A DNA stretch of 29,997 bases, from positions 1,067,157-1,097,153 of the forward strand of contig BFEA01000299.1 of assembly GCA_003427395.1 (NCBI GenBank), read 5' to 3'. The notes under the pieces are model-generated. The model made no database searches. It saw nothing but the letters and a program-made list of their open reading frames with translations, and had not been told where the DNA came from. Origin of the DNA: Chara braunii (lineage: Eukaryota > Streptophyta > Charophyceae > Charales > Characeae). The position numbers were made by a program, and so were the translations under genes. Positions within the stretch are counted from its first letter, which is position 1. Each line of letters begins with the position of its first letter. This document shows positions 19,949-28,946 of the stretch, one piece after another.

Positions 19949-20528
19949 AAGACAAAGTGGTGAGGGGAAAGAAGTCATAGTTTGCCCGTTCCTTGACGGA
20001 ATGGGGCGAAGTAAGACTTGAAATTGGGGTTCTGAGCCGAGGCGAAGCTGATGGCGGGGCCAGATTTCATGTAGGATGGATGGTATAGCCGGTATCGACT
20101 GTATGGACTGCGCGGAGGTATGGAGGAAGCGAGGAAGAAGAAGGGGGAAACGGGCGAATCTCGCTCGCTTTTGGTCGGATTTAAGAAAAGGAAGAATCTA
20201 TATAGGGGTTATTGACCATGGCGAATCCATTGGTGAAGCTATAATAGAGGGTAGATTAGTAATTTAGTAGGATGGATGTTAGTAGAGAAAGGCAGTGCAC
20301 GAAGGTGGCGGGAGTGCAGTTATGGCGGGAGGTGAGATTTTAATATCTCGCTCGATTCTCTATAGAATCGAGCCAAATAAGATGCTATTCCGGGGTTTTG
20401 GGACAGGGCGAACGCGATGATGAAGACGGAAGGATGAATGGCGGAGTGTAGTGGAAGATAGGAGGGAGAAGAACGTCGGGAGAATGGCAAAGGGGAGGAA
20501 ATACATGCCTGTCGTAGTATGGCGATGT

Positions 20529-20553
20529 ATCTTCCCGTGTTTTAGGGGAAGAT
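20529..20553. repeat. ATCTTCCC/GGGAAGAT hairpin, copy 1
   Basis: ATCTTCCC (20529-20536) and GGGAAGAT (20546-20553) around GTGTTTTAG. The flank TTCATTCTCAC resembles those of later copies. Confidence 0.5.
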
Positions 20554-21220
20554 TCATTCTCACTTTAGCATATTTGGGGAGTTGTCATGGTCATCTTGGT
20601 TGCTGCGAGCGTGGTGCACGATCCCACTGTGGTGGCCTAGGTGGTCGTCGACAAGATCCCGCTTCTGGTGCGCTGCTTGTCGTGCTTACTTTGAACGCTG
20701 AGTCCCTTGCCTCCACCTGGGCGATCATCATCCTCCCGCTAATCATTACTTCCGCTGGTCTTCAAGACTTCATCATGCTCGTTGGTAGTTCCTCTCCGGC
20801 CTATAGCTGATTGTCCTCGATGTGCCATTGGATCGCACGAACCTAGCGGGGAGGTCGGCTAGGTGCATCGGGAGAGAGAAACGAAGATGACGAAGACGAA
20901 GTAAGACAAGCGAGGTGGAAGTGAGAAGGGAAGAGTAGCTAACGCGCTGGATTCTCGACGAATTTGGCCAAGGGAGGAAACGACCGTGAGGTTTTTGCAG
21001 GGGCGAAACTGTTAGTAACGTTAACTTAACTATTAGATTAGTAGAATACGAGAAGGAAGAGAAACGGGGTGCGCTGAGGTGGTGAGGAGAAGAAAGGAGT
21101 GCGCTGAAGTGATGAAGGGAGGTGACGAATGGATAGTGACAAAAGGGAGGGATGATCACTTACCTGGTTGGGACGTGCCCGCAACTGAAAGGCGATGCAG
21201 CAGGCAACTGCGGTAGGTGT

Positions 21221-21245
21221 ATCTTCCCAGGTTCCAGCGGAAGAT
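21221..21245. repeat. ATCTTCC/GGAAGAT hairpin, copy 2
   Basis: Arms at 21221-21227 and 21239-21245 around CAGGTTCCAGC. The total length is 25 bp, as in copy 1. Confidence 0.5.
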
Positions 21246-21579
21246 TAGTTCGATGTTGCTCATCAGTTGGCGGAGGCAACGAACGAGAGACCGAACCCGG
21301 CCGTCGGACTGCTCCGGGTGCAAACGGACAAGGAGACGACGAGTTGGAGAAGAGACAGATGACAGGGAAGGGAGCAAATGTAACTTTTCGTATAGCAGTG
21401 GGAGATCCATTCTTACCTATGCCGGTGTATCTTCCCACGTCTCAAGTCCTCAAATTTCTTACCTACGCGTCATTTTTTTTTACCGTCGCCGTGTCCACCA
21501 TAGTAACTGAGATCGTACTCATTGCCACCTTGCTGCTCGTGCTCCTTTTCAATAAGCCAACGTACTTAGTCATATTCTC

Positions 21580-22110
21580 AGGGTGCTGCTCGTCATCATA
21601 GTCATTGTCACCGTCATCATCAACAGGGTGTGTTTCGGCAGCATCATCACGGTAAGGGTTTGTCGTCAGCATCACGCGTCATCACATCATCAGGCGGCAT
21701 CACCATCATCATCATCAGGGTGCGGTTTGACACCGTCATCATTCATCATCATCATCAGGGTGCTGCTCGTCGTCAACAGGGCGTGGTTTGGCAGCAGCAT
21801 CACGGTAATGGTTCGTCGCCAGCATCAGGCGTCATCACCGTCGTCAGGCGTCATCACCATCATCATCATGAGGTCGCCGCTCGTCACCAACATCAAGGTA
21901 TGGGGGATCATCATCATCTTGTCTTCATAGGGTGCCGCTGAGGTTGCTCGTCATCATCATCATCATTGTCATAACGTCAATATCATTGCCATCATCAATA
22001 CCTCACCCTCATAAGGCGCCGTTGGCGAAGCTTGTTCGTCATAGGGCGTTGCTTACCCTTATCATCATCATCACTAGGTTATTATCCAAGGTGTTCGTCA
22101 TTTGCACCAT

Positions 22111-22142
<32 letters not shown>

Positions 22143-22415
22143 GCAACAGCATCAGCATCAGCATCATCATTATTGACATCATCAACATCATCAACATCGT
22201 CATTATCATCATCAACATCATCAATTTGCAATCATAGGGTGCTGTTGGTACTGTTCTTTGGTACGATCAGCATCATCATTCCGTCATTACTATCATCATC
22301 ATCATTTTGTCATCATTAGGTGTTGCGGTTCAAGGCCTTGTTTGTCTCTCACATCAGCAGGTGAGTTTGGTCGTCATCATCATCATCTTCAGGATGATGT
22401 TTATCACCATCTGCA
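21580..22415. repeat. CAT/CAG trinucleotide-rich compound repeat
   Basis: Runs of ATC/CAT separated by recurring words such as AGGGTGCTGCTCGTC and GGCAGCATCATCACGGTAA. The block near 21622 recurs near 21774, a spacing of about 152 bp. A (CAG)n run occupies about 22119-22147, followed by CAGCAT units. Frames open through it are homopolymer-like (Ile/Ser/His runs) and are not counted as genes. Confidence 0.85.
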
Positions 22416-22419
22416 AATC

Positions 22420-23338
22420 CAAAAAAAAAACAAAAAAACTCTCATCTACCTCTCTCTCCATCAAAATTTGTAGAAATTTCCAGTTCTGCCATATATTTTA
22501 GGGATTCGATCTGATGGATGTGCTTCAGTCGGGATAGGGCTTTTGTGGTCACGGTTGGGACTCTTGGGGGAAGGGTGGGGGTGGTATTGGGAGCCTTACT
22601 CTACAGGGGCACTGCAAGGTGGGAGGTGGCTGCCCTGTCGGGGGTGGGGCAGATTTGGGGTTTGTCCTTGTCTGGGGCCGGGGTGGGAGAGTTGGTCGCC
22701 TTCAACCCCGGTGGGGGCAGATAGGGACAAGGGGAAGGCGAAGGTATCCTCTAGGGTCTGTTCCAGGTTGGGGCCGAGGAGGTTTTCCTCGGCGGTTGCA
22801 GCATGGGACAGTGGGCAGGGGGAAGTTTCTCTGTGCTGTGACTTTTGGAAGCTTCTTGGATCAGATTTCTTCTGTTATGCCTGGTAGTTTGAATAATTTC
22901 TCAGGTCTCTGACAGTTGCCGGTGGTTTGTACGAAGCTGCACTGGATTTCGACTGTTATATTCAGGATTCGTGGCTGTCCATTGCCAGAACGACGCTGGC
23001 CGGAGCCGGGGTGATGCCCTATGGCTGGCCGAAGGTGAGGGCATGAGGCCTTGCAGAGAGATCTGGGGATGCTATGGGGGGGGCATCCTAAAGGACAGCT
23101 GGGGGTTGCTGACACAGGACGACACTGGCCGGAGCTGGAGTGAGTCGCGCTGCTCTGTAACCTAGCAGTTAGGGGGTGCGAGGCCTGGTTGAGTTTGTCA
23201 GAGAATAAGTCAGTTTCGGTGAGCTTTGTTAGGATCTGTTGGAAATCCCTTAGATACTTGAGTTTTTTGGAAAACTGCTGTGGGCTTCAGGAGGTGCTTA
23301 AAATCATTGATATAGCATAGTCTCTTTTATATACTATT
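22420..23338. other. Gene-poor G-rich stretch
   Basis: No recognised gene. G-runs cluster at 22640-22690. A roughly 29-bp block with CTGGCCGGAGC near 22986 is repeated near 23114. The frames open here have no recognisable protein character. Confidence 0.4.
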
Positions 23339-23341
23339 CAC

Positions 23342-23377
<36 letters not shown>

Positions 23378-23391
23378 TATCATCATCATCG
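23339..23391. repeat. (CAT)n microsatellite
   Basis: A near-perfect CAT run of about 17 units. Confidence 0.95.
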
Positions 23392-23459
23392 GAATTACTA
23401 TCTTACACTCTTCTAAGAATCACTAGAAGTCCATCATTACTAGCATCACCATCATCATC

Positions 23460-23597
23460 ACATGAGGGACGCTGAGCCCGGTTCTCAGCATGTTCGGTTC
23501 GGTTACTCCGGGTAGACTGTGAGGACCCCGGCCTCAATCTTCATTTGAATAAAAAAGAATTTCAAAAAAAAAATAATAATAATAATAAAAAAAAAAG
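23460..23597 (+). other. Possible 3' end of a retroposed transcript
   Basis: A GC-balanced segment (GAGCCCGGTTCTCAGCATG, GTGAGGACCCCGGCC) runs into AATAAAAAAG and then A and AAT runs to 23597. A poly-A signal followed by an A-rich tail is what a LINE, SINE or processed copy would leave. No coding homology is visible upstream. Confidence 0.3.
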
Positions 23598-26237
23598 TCA
23601 TATTCTAGCGGAAAATTCACTCTTAGTGTTGCTTTTGTACACCGGAAGCTGTTATCCCTTGACAAGCTACAGTTGCAGATTGTGAGTTGCAACCGCAGGC
23701 TACTGCGGTTGTTCAAACTTATGAAGAGTGATGGCAACAACGGTCGCCCGTGTGGCTGGCTATGTTCAGAAGGGNGTCGCTGCTGCAGCCAACAGTTGAA
23801 CTGGTTGTGATTGCATGGCAAGGTGTTCCTGTATCAGGAAGGCAACTGCAGCTGCTCATAGGAAAATCTGGGGTTGTCANTAATACGCAAAACGGGTTGC
23901 CACTACTATAGTATGGGAGCTGTCGTTGTTATAGCACCGCAGGGGGANTTATTGCGGAGTTGCTCAATCCAAGATTGTTGACTGATTTTCGAACTACACT
24001 TGCTGGCTACTGGATTGCTGCCCCTACCTGATGTCTATGTGCTGCAGCAGCTGGTCCCTACGTCAGTTGCTGCTGACATTTCTCTTATCTGTTGCTGCAT
24101 GTGTGGTCTGGGCCTGGTCGTTGGTAAGGCTAGGTGCATCGATTGGATGTTGCCATTAGCGAGGAGATGAGCAGACTAGAGGAAGCCAAAGCTACAAGAA
24201 AAGAGGCTAGTACGGTAAGAGAGAGAGAGAGAGAGAGAGAGAGCGACGAATGCTAACAGGTACACCATGCGCGTCTCAGTGTGAGCACTTTGCACTGCCA
24301 AACAGCAAATAGTCATTAAATTCAGATTTCCTTTAGTTGGTAAAACTCCTCACCACTTGGATAACCGTGGTCATTTTTTTGAACTAATACGTGCAGCATA
24401 TCCCGACTTTTGGAAGGAATATATTTATTGGAGAGAAGGTAAGTCCGGGGTTAAATTGAGCGGCCGCGGCCAGATTCGGTGAGAGTGGGATACCAGCAAA
24501 GTGGGGGGAGACGGGAAGGGGATTGCTGATCTGACGTGACGCTCCCCCACGGTTCTAGCGGGAAACTCACCCCCATTTTGTGTGGTACCGGGCGCGACAG
24601 TGGGTAGATTCAGCGACCTGCATCTTCCTACGTCTTAGTAGGAGATTGATTGTTAATCTGCACCTTTGGTTAGCCCATAGACCTGGGCGTCGCTGCTTAG
24701 TCGCATAACTGGTTGTTGCTTGCTCTTACGACTGGGCGGCAGTCAGACTTGCTGTAGTTGCCCGTTCCCCTCTGTTGCAGCTGCCCTGCAGTTATAGCCC
24801 ACCCCAAAGTGTCATTGATGAGTTTGCGAGCGCACTACTGACCCCCCATGTTTTGCTGAGAGAGGTTTGGATGTGAGCACGCCTGTTGGGAGGAAGGAAC
24901 GGTTAACACTGTCGGTCGCGGCGCCAAAGAGCAGCAGCTGCCGTCACAATCGAGCAGTGTATCTGCTGCTCCCACTGATTGCTCGTTGTCTTGCCTGGTT
25001 GGTACATGACCATCCGTAGTTGGTAGAGTGAATGCAGTCGGAGATCTGCAAGGACGTGGGGGCACGTACCTGCTCATTATGGAGACTAGCATATCGACCT
25101 GGTTGCTGCTGTTGCATGTTCGGACGGTGCCTAATTGCTCTGACAAACAGACTGATATCGTAGCTGTGGGATTTCAGGTCTGCGCTACTGCTAGACACCC
25201 GATATCGCTACTACGGGCTTGAAACAGCGAACAGCTGAGTTCCTCGGTACAGCCTCACTGCTGCGTTTTTGTTGTGTACTTACTGCACGACATGCGGCTA
25301 CTAATGATGAACTGTGCCACTGCATAGAGCTGTTACTGTTGTGGTCCGCTGGTTGATTGTTGAGCTACTGACGTTGCTGGTCTGTGCTACAGTCGGGCGT
25401 TCTGACTATTGGTTCGTCCGGTCGTGCTGCGCTTTGTTATGCATGACTTGTACGTAGCCCTGCTCCTCGCTATGTACTCCCATTGTTGCGCATGTTGCTG
25501 AAACTGGTCCTGGGTGTAGCTAGGACGACGGTGCTTATGTTTAGTGTTGTGCGGTGCCATGGTGCCCAGGTTGCTGCGTGCGCTTACCATGGGCGCAGTC
25601 TTTCGTTGGAATCATTGAGTTTTGACTGCGGTGCAATTAAAGGTGTGCCCTAATTAAACGGGGTTTTTCTAGGCTGCGCAGCTACAGTTTGGTCAGAGGA
25701 GAGGCTGCTGCTTCGACTTGGAGGACATTTAGGGGCTGGTATTCTGCATTTTGGTCGTGCACCGAGTACCTTTTACTACGTTGTTGGCTACCATTGCGGG
25801 GCCCTCAGGCGCATCAAGACAACAAGGCCCTCTCCTGCGAGTTGAGTCTGTCCCCTTCTTGGATCTCGAGAGTCTGACTTACTTACTTCTGCCTACCTGA
25901 AGTTCTTTGCCTCCAGAACCTCGCCTGGGTTCTGGCAGAGCTCCCGCAATCGGTGGGCTGTGGGTCTTGCTGCGGTCCTACGGGTTGCAATCCCACCTGC
26001 CGCCTTCCTCTCATAACCTCAAACCCCCTAGCTACATCATTCCTTTGGGTATCTGATTATAACTATGACAGGTTATTACTTTTTATTTTTTTATGTATGT
26101 CAGGACATGCTTTGTGGAAGGTTAAATAAACAAATATATATGAGAGTTTAGATAAACTTTGGTGAATTCAGACAAAGGAATTGGGGGGGAGGTGGGATAA
26201 AGGTGTTTTGCATGCGTTTGACCGGGTCAACCCAAGG
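23598..26237. other. Gene-poor stretch
   Basis: No credible coding region or RNA gene. Notable structures are the hairpin CAACCGCAG-GCTA-CTGCGGTTG (23690-23711), half copies of the dispersed hairpin motif (TTCTAGCGG at 23603 and 24553), a fuller copy at 24622-24647, a (GA)n run at 24222-24242, CCAGAACC/GGTTCTGG near 25915-25940 and the palindrome TTGACCGGGTCAA at 26218-26230. Confidence 0.45.
24622..24647. repeat. ATCTTCCTAC/GTAGGAGAT hairpin, copy 3 (imperfect)
   Basis: Left arm ATCTTCCTAC and right arm GTAGGAGAT pair with one bulged T around the short spacer GTCTTA. The flank TGATTGTTAATC is similar in position to the TTCATTCTC and TTAGTTCG flanks of the other copies. Confidence 0.4.
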
Positions 26238-27449
26238 CTGAATCCCTCTAAGTTGAGTGGGTTCAGTGTTGTGTTTCATTTCTATTTGCTGGGCTGATTG
26301 CATGACCTTTTCAGGATTGGGCCTATCCTAAGTTGGACGGTCGAGCCACTTGTTTTCCTTTGGGGTTTCTGAACAGGAGGACGGACACCCTAAGTTGGGA
26401 AGGCTCAGAATCATGATGTTTCTTTTTGGGGTTGCTGAAAACAGAGTTGGGAATATTCTAAGTTGCGTACACCCAGTTCTGTGTGTGTTTTCTTCTGAGG
26501 GGGACAATGGCATAAGACTGAGCGTACCCTTAAGTTAGGGCGGCTCAGTCATAAGCCATGAACAAAAAGGCAAACCAAAAGTATATAATTTTGATATATA
26601 TTATACGAATCTATACCATCTGGCAGACCGGGCACCCTTAGTTGGGAAGTCGGTCAGTAAGTCAGGTAGAACAAAAAGAGAAGAGAAGCAAGTGAAGAAT
26701 ATAATGAAGGTAACCTGGGCAGGCTGAGCGTACCCTTAAGCTAGGGCGGTTCAGTCCTATGCTCGTGATAATACAAATGTGCAGAGAGCTAACATAAATC
26801 TTCTTTTATTTTCCCTTTTAAACACAAGGTAGGATTGGATGTCTCCCTAAGTTAGGTAGGTCTGATCATCTGTCTAATAAGAGAGAAAATTATAAAGTTT
26901 GTGCAAAGGTATTCATGGTTGTTCTCTTATATTGTCGTTGCGGAGACTAAGCGTACCATTAAGTTAGGGCGGCTTAGCCATACGTCGTTTGTAATTGTTC
27001 AGGCAGATCAGGCGTACCCTTAAGTTAGGGCGGTCTGGTCACGTTGCCTTATGCAACTTAAACAGTTTAGGCTAACTAGGCGTACCCCTAAGTTGGGGTG
27101 GCCTAGCGATATGCCCTTGTCATTGACGTGATGTGGTCGTTCGTACTTGTTTTAGGCAGGTTAGGCACACCCCTAAGTTGGGGCAACCTAATCCTATGCT
27201 CTACGTAACTTTGTCTAGAGCTGACTAGGCATACCCTTAAGTTAGGGCAGTCTAGTTTTATGCTTCATGTCGTCAGTTAAGCAGAAGCTAGACGTACCCT
27301 TAAGTTAGGGCGGTCTGGTCATATGTTTTATGACTAGAGTCGATGTGGTGTTGGGCATACCCTTAAGTTAGGGCAGTCCAATTGTGTGTACCCTTAGTTG
27401 TTTACTTAGGCAGGTTGGACATACCCTTAAGTTAGGACATTGTCTGATC
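26238..27449 (+). repeat. Tandem array of 16 structured hairpins with TAAGTT loop
   Basis: Units, by start-end with basal arms where simple: 26238-26266 (CTGAATCC/GGGTTCAG); 26314-26347; 26365-26412; 26441-26482 (11-bp stem); 26516-26550 (GACTGAGC/GCTCAGTC); 26626-26655 (GACCG/CGGTC); 26722-26756 (GGCTGAGC/GTTCAGTC); 26833-26867 (GATTGGAT/GTCTGATC); 26945-26979 (CTAAGC/GCTTAG); 27006-27040 (GATCAGGC/GTCTGGTC); 27076-27106 (CTAGGC/GCCTAG); 27159-27193 (GGTTAGG/CCTAATC); 27223-27257 (GACTAGGC/GTCTAGTT); 27287-27319 (GCTAGAC/GTCTGGT); 27350-27382 (GTTGGGC/GTCCAAT); 27413-27449 (GGTTGGAC/GTCTGATC). Inside each, GTA/ATA/ACA, a short stem such as CCCT/AGGG or CCCC/GGGG, and a TAAGTT loop. Spacing is 51-112 bp early and 61-83 bp from the ninth unit. 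Upstream GGCAG and downstream TATGC boxes recur. There is no open reading frame. An unknown structured RNA or inverted-repeat satellite fits. Confidence 0.8.
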
Positions 27450-28707
27450 CTATGCCATAGGCAAGGGGGTCTACTAAGGGAAAAAGAACTGAGTGATCTA
27501 AGGAACTACTTGGGTCAAACTGATGTGGGATTGTGAGAGATGTTTGTTTATGCATGCTTGTGGGCTCTCACTTTGAGGCGTTCTTTCGATAGGTTAGCTG
27601 CTTAGATGCTCGCCAAGTGCTGGAGCCATAGGTAGGTGAGGTGGATGATGGGAGGGAGAGCTTGGGAGGGAGAGTTTGGGATGAAGATAGGACTGACATT
27701 ACTTGAAGATAGAATTGGTGATAGCTCACAATACCATCTTCTGGAAGGGATCGTGTAAATTATCTTCAATCCTAACTATCAAAGCAAGTGTCAGAAGTTA
27801 GTCTCAAGTATAGCTTTGCTTTGTCTTCCTGTTTTCAGCTTTGTATAAATCTTGACAGCCTCCGGTTCCTACGGGAAGCGCTGCCGAAATTTCTACAAAT
27901 ATGAGAGAGTTAGTTATTTTTGGACTCGTAGAAATTCTGAGAAGACATTTTTCCTACGGGAAGCGCTGCCGAAATTTTGTAGAGTTGGAGAGAGTTAGAG
28001 TATTTTCAGCTAGGAGAAATCTGGCAATCCATCCTGTTTAGGGGATATGCAGTCGGAATTTCTTACATTTTTAGATAAACATCAGAGGTTAGTTAGGAAG
28101 GTAGGATTATTTCTTGATCACTCAAGCATGGCTTGGGTACTGGCATGTGCTGCATTGCAGGTCACCTTTATTCATATTGATTCAAGGTTTGACTATCTTC
28201 AAGCTGATCCTACAAGGATCACCCTCTGTTATCCTTAGATAACAGGTCGGGGTCCGACTCAACTCTGATCCACTCTTTCTACTCAACCTAAAGGTTTTAG
28301 CCCTGTGGTTTGATTTGTTTTGTTGTGTTTTTACCCGGACTTTAATTGAGAGTTGTGCAAAGAGTGAGGTTTATATGGCTAAAGCGAGGGGTGTGAGCGC
28401 AGAGAATGGTTAAAGTTGACCCTGTGTAGTGTGTGTTCTGTTGATGTGGATCTTTGATGTGATTGCAGGTATGTTTTGTGAGTTGAATCCAGACTTGATT
28501 TTGTCAATGATTTTATATATATTTTTGAAGGAAGCCGCACTGTGATTGTGAGAGTGATCGTCTCCTATCTCATAACTTTATATCATATTTTCTTGTGTCC
28601 GCACGACCCATTGAGGTCGCGCACAGTGATTAAATAAGTTCTGCATCGAGAGAAAAGAGAGATCCCTTCTTAGCTCTTGCTTTTTAGAATTAGCATGGTT
28701 GGACATT
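27450..28707. other. Unassigned stretch after the hairpin array
   Basis: No gene is recognised. It includes the TTCCTACGGGAAGCGCTGCC duplication described separately and a TATAAAT at 27844-27850 on the + strand about 20 bp before it. AT-rich runs such as TTTTATATATATTTTTG lie near 28510. Confidence 0.4.
27866..28010. repeat. 85-bp direct repeat, two copies
   Basis: TTCCTACGGGAAGCGCTGCC followed by GAAATTT starts at 27866 and again at 27951. Both are followed by GAGAGAGTTAG. Between them AATTTCTAC (27888-27896) and GTAGAAATT (27928-27936) form a perfect 9-bp inverted repeat. Confidence 0.7.
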
Positions 28708-28712
28708 GTAGT

Positions 28713-28946
28713 CTGTGGCAACCGTCACAGTCAAACCCCTTGATCTCTGGCCGCCACGACAGCTTGGAGCTGTCTACTCAACCCCTCTGCACAGGGTGCA
28801 GAAGAGGGTGTGGTCTTCAACCGCGCATGGTTGTTGTCTAGCGTCGAGAAATTAACCTCTCAAGGCGCTTGTCAGTCGACACTTGAGTGTCGAACGTGAT
28901 CCTCGAGATTACCAACGGCCGCGTAGGTACGAGTACTACGTAGTAC
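28713..28946. other. Cluster of six inverted repeats
   Basis: CTGTG/CACAG (28713-28730); GACAGCT-TGG-AGCTGTC (28758-28774); CCTCTGCAC with GTGCAGAAGAGG (28784-28807, 3-nt bulge); CAACC/GGTTG (28818-28833); TCGACACT-TG-AGTGTCGA (28876-28893); and the 14-bp palindrome GTACTACGTAGTAC (28933-28946). I recognise no known RNA family. Confidence 0.55.

Larger units (their letters stand above)
19949..21570. other. Gene-poor stretch with hairpin motifs
   Basis: No gene is recognised on either strand. A perfect 10-bp hairpin GCTCGATTCT-CTAT-AGAATCGAGC spans 20350-20373. Two ATCTTCC/GGAAGAT hairpins lie at 20529-20553 and 21221-21245, with a half copy at 21429-21436. GGCTAGGTGCATCG at 20857-20870 recurs at 24128-24141. 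Confidence 0.5.

Noticed and set aside
18734-20021. Long open frames running through 19238-19948
   Set aside because: They are open only because the gap of n bases has no stops.
21156-21601. Open frames on both strands around 21150-21600
   Set aside because: No motif, no homology I can recognise, and they overlap the dispersed hairpin motif.
21583-22319. Open frames with Ile, Ser or His runs
   Set aside because: Translation of CAT/CAG trinucleotide repeats.
22543-22912. Gly/Trp-rich open frames
   Set aside because: They follow from G-rich composition. No domain is seen and two overlapping frames look alike.
26238-27449. CRISPR array
   Set aside because: Repeat cores are hairpins whose stems vary, spacers are themselves partly conserved and lengths vary, and the DNA is eukaryotic with no cas genes.
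26238-27449. Telomere-like (CCCTAAA)n repeats
   Set aside because: CCCTTAAGTTAGGG resembles telomeric words, but the units are 51-112 bp apart and structured as hairpins.
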